This document shows positions 48,544 through 57,109 of a stretch of 64,000 nt of DNA, piece by piece. Both the position numbers and the translations under genes were made by a program. Below the pieces are notes generated by a model, which worked only from the letters and a program-made list of their open reading frames with translations, was not told where the DNA came from and did no database searches. How positions within the stretch are numbered: position 1 is the first letter of the stretch; each line of letters opens with the position of its first letter. Origin of the DNA: Arthrobacter sp. SLBN-83 (GTDB lineage: Bacteria > Actinomycetota > Actinomycetes > Actinomycetales > Micrococcaceae); assembly GCF_006715285.1 (NCBI RefSeq), contig NZ_VFMX01000001.1, positions 1,860,001 to 1,924,000 of the forward strand, given 5' to 3'.

Positions 48544-50567
48544 GCCAGCGACCCACTTCAGCGCCCGGCAGCAAAGCCGCGCCCGCCTCCGGAACCGGCC
48601 AGGCCGCCATCGTACGTATTCCAAGGCCGCGCGGGGGCCCGGGGCACGGTGGACCATTTGCCGGAATGAACGTGCCGGCCGAGAAGGCCATGAACTTCAG
48701 CGGCTCCGCCAAGCGGCTGCTGGGCACGCTGCGGCCGGAACGGTTCTGGCTGATGCTGGTGCTGCTCATGGCTGTGGCGGGCGTGGTGCTGCAGGTGATC
48801 GGGCCGCGGCTGCTGGGCGAGGGCACCAACCTGATTTTCGCCGGTGTGGTGTCCAAGCAGCTGCCGCCGGGAATGACGCAGGCGCAGCTGATTGCCATGC
48901 TGCGGGCGTCCGGGGAGAACCAGAAGGCGGACATGCTCAGCGCCATGACGCTGACGCCCGGCGCGGGAATCGACTTCGGCGCGCTGGCGGGTGTGCTGAC
49001 GTGGGCGCTGGTGCTGTACGTGCTGGGATCGGCGTTCATGTGGGGGACGGCATATGTGCTGAACGGCGTGGTGCAGCGGACGGTCTTTGGGCTCCGCGAG
49101 CAGATTGAGGCGAAGATCAACCGGCTGCCGCTGCGGTATTTCGACTCGATCCAGCGCGGCGAGCTGCTCAGCCGGGTAACCAACGACGTGGACAACATTT
49201 CGCAGAGCCTGCAGCAGTCCATCAGCCAAGCGGTTACGTCGGTGCTTACGGTGGTGGGCGTGCTGGTGATGATGTTCATCCTGTCGCCCACCTTGGCGCT
49301 GATCGCGCTGGTGACCATTCCGCTGACGCTGGGGATCACCACGCTGATCGCCAAGCGCTCGCAGAAGCTGTTCGTGCAGCAGTGGACCAATACGGGCGAG
49401 CTGAACGGGCAGATCGAGGAGACGTACACCGGGCATGCGCTGGTGAAGGTTTTTGGCCGGCAGCGTGAGGTGGGGGAGCGGTTCCGGCAGAAGAATGCCG
49501 AGCTGTATGAGGCGAGCTTCGGGGCGCAGTTTATTTCCGGGCTGATCATGCCGGCCATGACGTTCATCGGGAACCTGGTCTACGTGGGGATCGCGGTGGT
49601 GGGCGGCCTGCAGGTGGCCTCCGGTGCGATGCAGTTGGGCGACGTGCAGGCGTTCATCCAGTACTCGCGGCAGTTCACGCAGCCGCTGGCGCAGCTGGGA
49701 TCCATGGCGAACCTGCTGCAGTCCGGGGTCGCCTCCGCCGAGCGCGTGTTCGAGCTGCTGGATACGGAGGAGCAGTCGGCGGATCCCACTGGGGCCTCGT
49801 TGCAGAGCCCCGACGGTGCTTCCCGTGGACGGCTGGTGTTTGAGGACGTGTCCTTCTCGTATTCGCCGGACAAGCCGCTGATTAGCGGGCTTTCCCTAGT
49901 GGCGGAGCCGGGGCAGACGGTGGCGATTGTCGGGCCGACCGGGGCGGGCAAGACCACGCTGGTGAACCTGATGATGCGGTTTTACGAGCTGGACGCCGGG
50001 CGAATCACTTTGGATGGCGTGGACATCACCACCATGACCCGGCACGACCTGCGCTCGCGGATGGGAATGGTGCTGCAGGATACATGGCTGTTCGGCGGGA
50101 CCATCCGGGACAACATTGCGTACGGGCGGCCCACTGCTACTTCCGACGAGGTCCTGGAGGCGGCGCGGGCGACGTACGTGGACCGGTTCGTGAAGTCCCT
50201 GCCCGAGGGGTACGACACCGTGCTGGACGACGAAGGCTCCAACGTGTCCGCTGGTGAGAAGCAGCTGCTGACCATTGCGCGGGCATTCCTGGCACAGCCT
50301 TCAGTGCTGATCCTGGACGAAGCGACGTCTTCTGTGGATACCCGGACCGAGGTGCTGGTGCAGAAGGCGATGAGTGCCTTGCGTTCTGACCGGACCTCGT
50401 TCGTGATCGCGCACCGCTTGTCCACGATCCGCGATGCCGACCTCATCCTGGTGATGGAGGCCGGCCAGATTGTGGAGCAGGGGAACCACGCTTCATTGCT
50501 GGCGGCTGGCGGGGCTTACGCACGCTTGTACGAGGCCCAGTTCGCTGCGCCGGTGGCGGAGGTCTAG
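48540..50567 (+). CDS. Heterodimeric ABC exporter half, catalytic subunit
   Basis: A 675-residue half-transporter with an about 60-residue N-terminal extension, six membrane helices and the ATPase domain. Walker A GPTGAGKTTLVNL near 463; Walker B VLILDEATSSVD near 590 keeps the catalytic Glu; the signature is VSAGEKQL (usual LSGGQ), so the site it completes for the partner is degenerate. It is the expected complement of the 46810 subunit (TM288/LmrD-like). Overlapping ATGA start indicates coupled translation. The substrate is unknown. Confidence 0.9.
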   Translation: MSQRPTSAPGSKAAPASGTGQAAIVRIPRPRGGPGHGGPFAGMNVPAEKAMNFSGSAKRLLGTLRPERFWLMLVLLMAVAGVVLQVIGPRLLGEGTNLIFAGVVSKQLPPGMTQAQLIAMLRASGENQKADMLSAMTLTPGAGIDFGALAGVLTWALVLYVLGSAFMWGTAYVLNGVVQRTVFGLREQIEAKINRLPLRYFDSIQRGELLSRVTNDVDNISQSLQQSISQAVTSVLTVVGVLVMMFILSPTLALIALVTIPLTLGITTLIAKRSQKLFVQQWTNTGELNGQIEETYTGHALVKVFGRQREVGERFRQKNAELYEASFGAQFISGLIMPAMTFIGNLVYVGIAVVGGLQVASGAMQLGDVQAFIQYSRQFTQPLAQLGSMANLLQSGVASAERVFELLDTEEQSADPTGASLQSPDGASRGRLVFEDVSFSYSPDKPLISGLSLVAEPGQTVAIVGPTGAGKTTLVNLMMRFYELDAGRITLDGVDITTMTRHDLRSRMGMVLQDTWLFGGTIRDNIAYGRPTATSDEVLEAARATYVDRFVKSLPEGYDTVLDDEGSNVSAGEKQLLTIARAFLAQPSVLILDEATSSVDTRTEVLVQKAMSALRSDRTSFVIAHRLSTIRDADLILVMEAGQIVEQGNHASLLAAGGAYARLYEAQFAAPVAEV

Positions 50568-50588
50568 GGCTCTGTTACTAGGTTCGGG

Positions 50589-51035
50589 TCAGTGCGGGCA
50601 GTCAAAGTTGATTCTGTGGAACTGGTAAGCGCCGTTAGCGTAGTGAATGTCCGCTGAATAAGTGCAGTTGGCTGCTGAAAAGTCAACGTGCGTGCTCCTT
50701 TCCTGCAGTATGCCTCCTCGCGTCATTGTGTGGTCCCTGTACATATTCGAGTACCACTCGGTGATGCCATCAGGGTGTGAGGTTGTGGAGTAAACGCGTT
50801 CAATGTTGAGGGTGTTGCTAACTCCGCTTGGAGTGCTCACGGTGTTGACTACGGTGTGCACTCTTGAGCACTGTGTCCCATCTGATGTCTTCTGGCAGCC
50901 CGATTCGTTTACCACTTGCGCGCCTCCGCTGGAGGCACCTCCGGGTGCTCCTATTGCCGGTGATGCGATCAAGGCAAGGGCTCCTGCGATACCAAGGGCG
51001 GCGGCCGAACGGGGGAGGGTTTTAGCCGAAATCAT
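50589..51035 (-). CDS. Secreted protein of unknown function
   Basis: A 148-residue protein with a signal peptide (MISAKTLPRSAAALGIAGAL, cut near IGAPG). The mature part has four or so cysteines (SGCQKTSDG, GTQCSRVH, ANCTYSAD, FDCPH), suggesting disulphides, and a Ser/Thr/Asn-rich body. No family is recognised. It ends 22 bases from the ABC exporter's stop and begins the visibly more A/T-rich region that reaches 52.7 kb. A weak ribosome site (agcagga) precedes ATG 51035. Confidence 0.65.
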   Translation of the reverse strand: MISAKTLPRSAAALGIAGALALIASPAIGAPGGASSGGAQVVNESGCQKTSDGTQCSRVHTVVNTVSTPSGVSNTLNIERVYSTTSHPDGITEWYSNMYRDHTMTRGGILQERSTHVDFSAANCTYSADIHYANGAYQFHRINFDCPH

Positions 51036-51320
51036 TATATGTTCCTGCTTTCCATGCAGAATTCTGAGACGGCCAGAATCCCGGACCGTCTACCGAAATC
51101 TTCATTGACGGACAATGCTGCCGGTAGAGCCGAAAGACCCATCGCGTCATATCCATACAAGACGCCTCCTATAGACCCAAAACACTTAGGCAGACATGAA
51201 GTTGAGCCCTTGTGCTGGCAAAGCCCAGAATTGCAGGATCTAGGGTAAAAAATGCATTGGTTACAAAGCTTTTGGCAGCACCCGAGATGCTACGGGGCGG
51301 TGCTTGCCTGGCTGTAGTGG
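51036..51320. other. A/T-rich intergenic segment
   Basis: About 285 bases, markedly A/T-richer than the surrounding DNA, holding the promoter of the 51035 gene. No coding sequence is seen. Confidence 0.4.
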
Positions 51321-52412
51321 TTACAGATAGCTCTTTACCGTCGCGCGCAGGGCTTCGGTGTGCTCGTAGATCTCTTCGAGCGAGTTGATAGGCACGCGAG
51401 TTTCTTCTTTGTTGTCGTTGAAGATGCCAATGTATTTTTGCGTCCGGTTGAAGTGGAGGCGGGCAATGGGCTTCCGGTTGTTGTCGTCCAGAAGAACCGC
51501 GAAGTAGGACTTTGCGTCCCGCTGTGCAACTCGAACTGGCTTTACCTCACTACACACGATCGCACGCACAATTTGGTAGCCCTCAATCTCCTCAAGCGTC
51601 GTCTCCAAGCCATCAGCTTCCGCAAGATCCGCTTCTGCCACCGGAGCGCTGGTGACGGTGGTGGGTACGGTGGTGTCCTCAGTCTGAGGGAACCCGGGGT
51701 TGCCGAGGGCCTTCTTCAGTCGTTCGTTGACCTGGTCGTTAAGGAACTGCTTGGTCGCCTTGGAAACCAAGGTGGTGAACTGCTCTCGCACCCTTTGTGT
51801 GTACGCTCCCGAATAAACCCTAGCGGTCAGAAATTTGACCCATTCATCCTCAGGTTCCTTGAACTGTGCCGCCAGAGTCCGCTTGAGTTCGCCAATGTAC
51901 TTCAGTTCGCCGGCCGCGCTGATGATCGAATCCAAGTCGAAAACATCCTTGGACAGCTTTTGCAGTTCGGGGATCAGTGACTGGTCGATGTCGTTCAAAT
52001 CCAGGACAAGGAAGGGCTTAGCATCCATACGATTTGGTGCATCCAGGTCAGTGAAGAACTGGTAGACCTCGCCATTGGTCAGAATTGCGATACGGGCGTT
52101 GGTCACCGCGAAATACCGGAAGAGTTGTGAGGCGTGCTCGATCTTCACGGGTTCCGTCGACTTCTTGCACTCGATCAGAATTTGAACCTCACCGTCCTTA
52201 ACGATGGCATAGTCGATCTTCTCGCCCTTTTTGAGTCCCACGTCTGCGATGAACTCAGGAACGACCTCCAGAGGATTGAAGACGTCGTAGCCGAGAATCG
52301 TCGAAATGAAAGGCATAACGAATGCGTTCTTCGTTGCCTCTTCTGTTTGAATAACTCCTCGCTGCTGACGCACCTTTGCCGCCAACGCCGAAAGCTTCTC
52401 TGCAAACTCCAT
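51321..52412 (-). CDS. Orphan HsdR_N-type (PD-(D/E)XK) nuclease-domain protein
   Basis: A 363-residue protein whose first 180 residues resemble the N-terminal nuclease domain of type I restriction subunit HsdR: TEEATKNAFVMPFISTILGY, FNPLEVVPEF, and the PD-(D/E)XK elements in GEKIDYAIVKDGEVQ and LIECKKSTEPVKIEHASQLF, where D, E and K are in place. The helicase part of HsdR is absent. The C-terminal half (ERLKKALGNPGFPQTED to VLLDDNNRKPIARLHF) looks like a separate beta-rich domain. No hsdM or hsdS lies nearby. It may be a solitary restriction or defence protein, or a regulatory nuclease. A gggggta site precedes ATG 52412. Confidence 0.78.
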   Translation of the reverse strand: MEFAEKLSALAAKVRQQRGVIQTEEATKNAFVMPFISTILGYDVFNPLEVVPEFIADVGLKKGEKIDYAIVKDGEVQILIECKKSTEPVKIEHASQLFRYFAVTNARIAILTNGEVYQFFTDLDAPNRMDAKPFLVLDLNDIDQSLIPELQKLSKDVFDLDSIISAAGELKYIGELKRTLAAQFKEPEDEWVKFLTARVYSGAYTQRVREQFTTLVSKATKQFLNDQVNERLKKALGNPGFPQTEDTTVPTTVTSAPVAEADLAEADGLETTLEEIEGYQIVRAIVCSEVKPVRVAQRDAKSYFAVLLDDNNRKPIARLHFNRTQKYIGIFNDNKEETRVPINSLEEIYEHTEALRATVKSYL

Positions 52413-52734
52413 GTCTTACCCCCAGTAAGGCCCCTGCTGCTGGACACGACCACGTGCCACCAGGAATTTCAAGCTGTCGAAGCAAAACCTACATCCGGGG
52501 AGCGACATTTACACGCAAGCAGCTGATAGCTTCCGTCATGTTGCAAGCACCAAACGAAGGGCGGATGAGCCGGTTGGGGAGTTGAACCTCCCATCCCAGA
52601 ACATAAGCAGACGAGACCGGATACCTCCCGGGTCGTCCGCTCCGCAAGAGCCGCGCCACCGCAGTCGCTACCCGGTAATCGACTGGCACGGGTACCAGAG
52701 TCAAAATGTCGGACCCTAGTGGCAGGCTTTGGTT
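52413..52734. other. Intergenic region between divergent genes
   Basis: About 320 bases between the orphan HsdR_N gene and the second HNH gene. It contains the promoters of both. I see no tRNA, attachment site or repeat that would mark an integration boundary, though that is a weak negative. Confidence 0.4.
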
Positions 52735-54180
52735 ATGGAAACCAGGGCGGTTCTGGACGCTGGAGGCAAGGCAGGGTTGGCCGGTGCCGTCACGTCCCTC
52801 GCTGCGCTGGCTGGTGAGCTTGCCGCCGTCCTGGCTAACTCTACGGACAACCCGGACCACGCTGGTCGGGATGTCGAAGCGGATCCGCTTCGCGAACTTG
52901 CTGATTCGTGCTTGGACGGTCTGGGCGTTGTGGCCCGGATTGAAGCCGTCACTGCAGCAGCAAAAGTCCAACTGCTGGCGGCCTATGCAAATGCAGCAGA
53001 CGCGCTAGAGGTGCCAGCGGAAACCCCGTACGAGTCCTCGGCTCGGGAGATGAGCCTGGTGGCGGAAGTCGCCTGCGTCCTCACCATCGGTGAACGCGCT
53101 GCATCGGCCCTGCTGGGTGAGGCCCACGCGCTGACCACTTCTTTGCCAGCAGCGCTGGATGCGTTGCAGGCCGGGGAAATCTCATGGCAGCACGCCCGGA
53201 TTATCGTTGATGAAACCAGCGGTCTCAAGAATGCCGCTGCCGCTGCACTTGTGGGGCACTTCCTGGACCCGGAAGCCCCAAACGCAGCCAGGGGCGCCGC
53301 GGCGGGGGAGTTGGCACCAGCCCGGTTCCGGCGGAAGGTGCGTGCTTGGCGGGAGCGCCATCATCCCGAGTCCCTCGAACTCAGGCATGCGAAGTCGGTT
53401 GAAGACCGCCGGATGGAGTACAGCCCGGACCGCGACGGCATGGCATGGGTCTCCCTCTACATGGCTGCGGACAAGGCCTGTGCCATCTGGAACAAGTCGT
53501 CTGCCTTGGCCCGTGGATTGCAGGGGCCGGATGAACCCCGGACCCTTACCCAACTCAAGGTCGACGAGGCGGCCCGATTGCTGCTCGGTGAGACGGGGCA
53601 GTTCGCCGGAGGGGGACCGTCCATCAAGGCGGATGTGCTGGTTACGGTGCCGGTCTGCTCCCTCCTCGGTGCCACTGACGAACCAGCCGAACTCGATAAC
53701 TACGGGCCCATCCCGGCGTCGATGGCCCGCAGGCTCGTAGCTGAGGGGGCCGGCTCGTTTTACCGGGTCCTAGTGGACCCCCGCGACGGAGCTCCGCTTG
53801 AACTTGGCCGCACCAGCTACCGGCTTCCGAAGTCATTGAAACGGTGGTTGCGGATACGAGATGGAAAATGCACCTTCCCCGGCTGCAGCAACCCCAGCCA
53901 GGACAATGAGGCGGACCATCTCAAGGCCTGGGAACACGGAGGATCCACCGGAATCAGTAACTTGGGACAGTTGTGCCCCAAACATCATCGACTCAAGCAT
54001 CGAACCGGCTGGAGCCCGGGTCCGGCAACAAGCAATGAGCCACCCGGTTGGATCTCGCCCACCGGCCGCCGCTACAACGCCGAACAACCGGACCGGGAAC
54101 CACCACTCCGGCCACCAGGCTTCCTGCCGGAGGGAACAAGCCCACTGGAATCAATTGTGGACTTCCTTATCGCCTCATAG
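52735..54180 (+). CDS. DUF222/HNH endonuclease (13E12-type)
   Basis: A 481-residue paralogue of the 10143 gene: DUF222 domain (WQHARIIVDETSGLKN, RAWRERHHPESLELRHAK, DRRMEYSPDRDGMA) and HNH domain at about 377-425 (CTFPGCSNPSQDNEADH, LGQLCPKHHRLKH). The zinc Cys pair CxxPGC and the later Cys are intact, unlike copy one. It lacks copy one's long Asn/Thr linker. The ATG at 52735 has a ggcagg site. It follows the orphan HsdR_N gene, with which it shares a divergent promoter region; whether the two act together is unknown. Confidence 0.87.
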   Translation: METRAVLDAGGKAGLAGAVTSLAALAGELAAVLANSTDNPDHAGRDVEADPLRELADSCLDGLGVVARIEAVTAAAKVQLLAAYANAADALEVPAETPYESSAREMSLVAEVACVLTIGERAASALLGEAHALTTSLPAALDALQAGEISWQHARIIVDETSGLKNAAAAALVGHFLDPEAPNAARGAAAGELAPARFRRKVRAWRERHHPESLELRHAKSVEDRRMEYSPDRDGMAWVSLYMAADKACAIWNKSSALARGLQGPDEPRTLTQLKVDEAARLLLGETGQFAGGGPSIKADVLVTVPVCSLLGATDEPAELDNYGPIPASMARRLVAEGAGSFYRVLVDPRDGAPLELGRTSYRLPKSLKRWLRIRDGKCTFPGCSNPSQDNEADHLKAWEHGGSTGISNLGQLCPKHHRLKHRTGWSPGPATSNEPPGWISPTGRRYNAEQPDREPPLRPPGFLPEGTSPLESIVDFLIAS

Positions 54181-54421
54181 GACGCCGCCCGTCGGCCCGG
54201 TCCCTATGTTCTGGTGCCAGCGTGCTGTTCCAACGTCTGGATTGGCGCGCGGTCGGACCAAGCGGTATCAGCCATGCCCCGGTTCTGTTGTTCCCTCTCG
54301 TTTACCACACGGAAACCAAGGGGCCTCACGCCGTTTCGGCAGGTCAAGCAGTCTATTCACGCACCCCTTCGCCCGGCGCCCCCACGGCCGGGCGGCATCC
54401 CCAAGGTCTCAGGAGTACCCC

Positions 54422-55288
54422 GTGTTCGTGAAAAGCACCCTCGCCGCCGTCGCCATCCTCGCCTCCATGGCGGGGGCGGCAGCAGTCCCGGCCCAAGCGC
54501 AGGCTGAAGCGCCCAAGCCGACGCCCGTCGTCGTCGGCCAGCCCCTTGCTGGCACCCACGCCCACAACGACTACGAGCATGACCGCCCCCTGTTCGACGC
54601 GCTGGAGCACGGTTTCACCAGTGTTGAAGCGGACGTCTGGCTGGTGGACGGCGAGCTGCGCGTGGCCCACGACCTCGCTGACGCCAAGCAGGGCGTCACG
54701 CTCGAAAGCCTCTACCTCGACCCGCTTGAGGACCTGGTCCGCAGCCAGCCCGGCCACAGCGTCTACCCCAAGTGGGACGGCAGCCTTCAGCTCCTGATCG
54801 ACATCAAGAGCGAAGGCGAGGCCACCTACGCCGCCATCGAGCAGGAGCTGGCCGACCACCGGGACATCATGAGCCACTACACCAACGGCAACGTCAGGAC
54901 CGGCCCGGTCACCGCGGTCATCAGTGGCAACCGCCCGCTGACCACGATGCGGGCGCAAACCCAGCGCTTCAGCTTCTACGACGGCCGCGCCACCGACCTT
55001 ACGTCCGGCCTGCCCGCGGCCCTGATGCCGCTGGTCAGCGACAACTGGACCAAGATCTTCACCTGGCAGGGCATCGGACCGATGCCCGAGGCGGAGCGCA
55101 CCAAACTGCGCGTCTTCGTGTCCATGGCCCACGCCAACGGCTACCGCGTTCGCTTCTGGGCCACCCCGGACCAGCCCGGCGCCGCCCGCGACGCCGTCTG
55201 GACCGAACTTGCCGACGCCGGCGTGGACCACATCAACACCGACGACCTCGCCGGCCTCCAGCAGTTCCTCACTGCGCACGGCGCCTAA
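54422..55288 (+). CDS. Secreted glycerophosphodiesterase/PI-PLC-like (AIM6-type) protein
   Basis: A 288-residue secreted protein of the GDPD/PLC superfamily, AIM6-type. A signal peptide ends near QAQAEAP. The catalytic region starts THAHNDYEHDRPLFDALEHG with the first catalytic His, followed by TSVEADVWLVDGELRVAHD (Glu, Asp metal ligands and second His), then SLQLLIDIKSEGEATY. Such enzymes split glycerophosphodiesters or phosphoinositide-like headgroups. The GTG start at 54422 has aggag six bases upstream. It is followed after 40 bases by a secreted phosphatase gene and the two likely salvage phosphate. Confidence 0.83.
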   Translation: MFVKSTLAAVAILASMAGAAAVPAQAQAEAPKPTPVVVGQPLAGTHAHNDYEHDRPLFDALEHGFTSVEADVWLVDGELRVAHDLADAKQGVTLESLYLDPLEDLVRSQPGHSVYPKWDGSLQLLIDIKSEGEATYAAIEQELADHRDIMSHYTNGNVRTGPVTAVISGNRPLTTMRAQTQRFSFYDGRATDLTSGLPAALMPLVSDNWTKIFTWQGIGPMPEAERTKLRVFVSMAHANGYRVRFWATPDQPGAARDAVWTELADAGVDHINTDDLAGLQQFLTAHGA

Positions 55289-55327
55289 GCCCCCTGTCCA
55301 GACCTCCCGAGAAACAGGACCATCCCC

Positions 55328-56386
55328 ATGCCTTCAAAGACAGCAAAATTTACGACGGCGGCCCTCACCCTGGCGTTCGGCCTCCTGGCGTCCCAGCCAG
55401 CCTTCGCCGAATCAGCCAATACGGCGGACAGCACCAACGACGGCAACCAGGCCTTCACCTTCGCCGCCATCGGCGACATCCCCTACGGCGCCGCCGAGAT
55501 TGCCAAGTTCCCCTCCCGCATCCAGGACCTTAATGCGGATAAGGGCCTGAAGTTTGTAGCACATGTGGGCGATATAAAAAACGGCTCGTCCGTCTGCTCG
55601 GACCAGTACTTTTCCTACATCCGCGCCCAGTTCGACACCTTCACCCATCCGCTGGTCTACACGCCCGGTGACAACGAGTGGGTGGACTGCCACCGCACCA
55701 ACAACGGCGCCTACAATCCGCTGGAGCGCCTGGACAAGATCCGGGAGGTGTTCTTCAACCAGCCCGGCAAGACGCTCGGCGCCACCATGCCGGTGAAGTC
55801 GCAGGAGAACCTGGGCCTCCCCGAGGACGTCCGTTTCGACAAGAACCGGGTGGCCTTCTCCGTCCTGAACGTCCAGGGCAGCAACAACTCCCTCCTACCG
55901 TGGACCGGCCTGGGTAAGACCGCACCGACCCCGGAGCAACTCGCCGAGGTGGAGCACCGCACGGACGCCGTGATCGCCCAGATCCACCAGACGTTCGCCG
56001 ACGCGAGGCGCAGCAACGACCGCGCCGTGGTGCTCATGCAGCAGGCCGACATGTTCGACCCGTCCCTCCTGGCAGACGCCACCACCAACCCGGACACCGT
56101 CTCCGGCTTCCGGGAAATCGTGCAGGCCATCGTTGAAGAGACCAACAACTTCGACGAGCCGGTGTACCTCATCAATGGCGACAGCCACGTCTTCGCTGAA
56201 AACCAGCCCCTCGCAGCCGGTTCACCGTGGCTGGACATCTACGGCTCACCGGCCGCCGACAACCTGCAGCGCATCACTGTGGACGGCGCCAACAACGCCG
56301 TGGACTACGTCCGCTTCACGGTTGCGGGCAACAGTGCCAAGGGAACAGACGTCCTGAGCTGGGAGAAAGTCCCCTTCAGCCAGTAG
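55328..56386 (+). CDS. Secreted metallophosphoesterase-like protein
   Basis: A 352-residue exported protein with signal peptide (cut near AFAES). Metal-site text of calcineurin-type phosphoesterases is visible: AAIGDIPYG (GD), HVGDIKNGSS (GDxxxx), TPGDNEWVD (GDNE, in place of GNHE) and INGDSHVFAEN (GDSH, later His). The spacing is roughly that of the family, but the 'GNHE' His is Asp, so activity needs care. It is co-directional with and 39 bases after the AIM6-type gene, suggesting a phosphate-scavenging pair. It ends at the first 40-bp palindrome. Confidence 0.8.
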   Translation: MPSKTAKFTTAALTLAFGLLASQPAFAESANTADSTNDGNQAFTFAAIGDIPYGAAEIAKFPSRIQDLNADKGLKFVAHVGDIKNGSSVCSDQYFSYIRAQFDTFTHPLVYTPGDNEWVDCHRTNNGAYNPLERLDKIREVFFNQPGKTLGATMPVKSQENLGLPEDVRFDKNRVAFSVLNVQGSNNSLLPWTGLGKTAPTPEQLAEVEHRTDAVIAQIHQTFADARRSNDRAVVLMQQADMFDPSLLADATTNPDTVSGFREIVQAIVEETNNFDEPVYLINGDSHVFAENQPLAAGSPWLDIYGSPAADNLQRITVDGANNAVDYVRFTVAGNSAKGTDVLSWEKVPFSQ

Positions 56387-56398
56387 TCACTGAACGCC

Positions 56399-56438
56399 AA
56401 GCGGACGACGGCGGGTGCCCACCCGCCGTCGTCCGCTT
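56399..56438. terminator. 40-bp palindrome, copy A
   Basis: Perfect 18-base arms aagcggacgacggcgggt and acccgccgtcgtccgctt around loop gccc, 12 bases after the metallophosphoesterase stop. Same element as 57064 and 59105. Confidence 0.9.
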
Positions 56439-56565
56439 CGGTATTTAAGGCTCTGGACACCGGTAGCAGCCGGATTTATCGTGCAGGGGTGGCGGCTGCC
56501 TGGCTGGCAGGAAGGCCAGACCTGCCGGTCCGCCGTTGCGGCCGTCCGTCATGAGGAGGAAGCCA

Positions 56566-57048
56566 ATGGAACACTTTCAAGAGGTTGAAGAGACCGTTGA
56601 CGTCGCAGTTCCCGTGCGGACCGCGTACAACCAGTGGACCCAATTCGAATCCTTTCCACAGTTCATGTCCGGAGTGGAATCGGTGACCCAACTGACCGAC
56701 AGAACCAACCACTGGGTCACCAAGGTGGGTGGCGTCCAGCGGGAGTTCGACACCGAGATCGTTGACCAGGAGCCCGACGACCACATCGCCTGGCGCAGCA
56801 CCGACGGTAAGTCCCATGCGGGCATCGTCCGGTTTACGCCGCTGGATGCCGGCCATACCAAGGTCAAAGTGCACTTCGAGTGGGCGCCGGAAACCGTCAC
56901 GGAAAAGGCAGGAGCGGCGCTTAAGATCGACGAGATGCAGGTCAAGGCCGACATGCGGAAGTTCAAGGACTTCATTGAATCGCGCGGCACGGAAACAGGC
57001 GGCTGGCGCGGTGACGTCAAGGACAGCGGCCCCGCCGGCCAACTATAG
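56566..57048 (+). CDS. SRPBCC (cyclase/dehydrase) family protein
   Basis: A 160-residue single-domain SRPBCC protein, closely alike to the N-terminal half of the 27584 protein (both with VPV.TAYNQWTQFE.FP.FM and end in GGWRG or GAWRG). The pocket-lining text includes SFPQFMSGVESVTQLTDRTN and MRKFKDFIESRGTETGGWRG. Ligand unknown. ATG 56566 has a gaggagg site five bases upstream. Monocistronic, ending at the second palindrome. Confidence 0.85.
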   Translation: MEHFQEVEETVDVAVPVRTAYNQWTQFESFPQFMSGVESVTQLTDRTNHWVTKVGGVQREFDTEIVDQEPDDHIAWRSTDGKSHAGIVRFTPLDAGHTKVKVHFEWAPETVTEKAGAALKIDEMQVKADMRKFKDFIESRGTETGGWRGDVKDSGPAGQL

Positions 57049-57063
57049 AGATTAGGCAATTGT

Positions 57064-57109
57064 GGAAAGCGGACGACGGCGGGTGCCCACCCGCCGTCGT
57101 CCGCTTTCC
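57064..57109. terminator. 46-bp palindrome, copy B
   Basis: Perfect 21-base arms with the same core, extending the copy A arms by gga on one side; loop gccc. It separates the convergent SRPBCC and GNAT genes; the GNAT gene's stop is at its right edge. Confidence 0.9.

Noticed and set aside
50589..54180. A genomic island with defined ends
   Set aside because: Base composition shifts and an orphan nuclease-domain gene suggest transfer, but I could not find flanking repeats or an integrase, so I do not claim an island.
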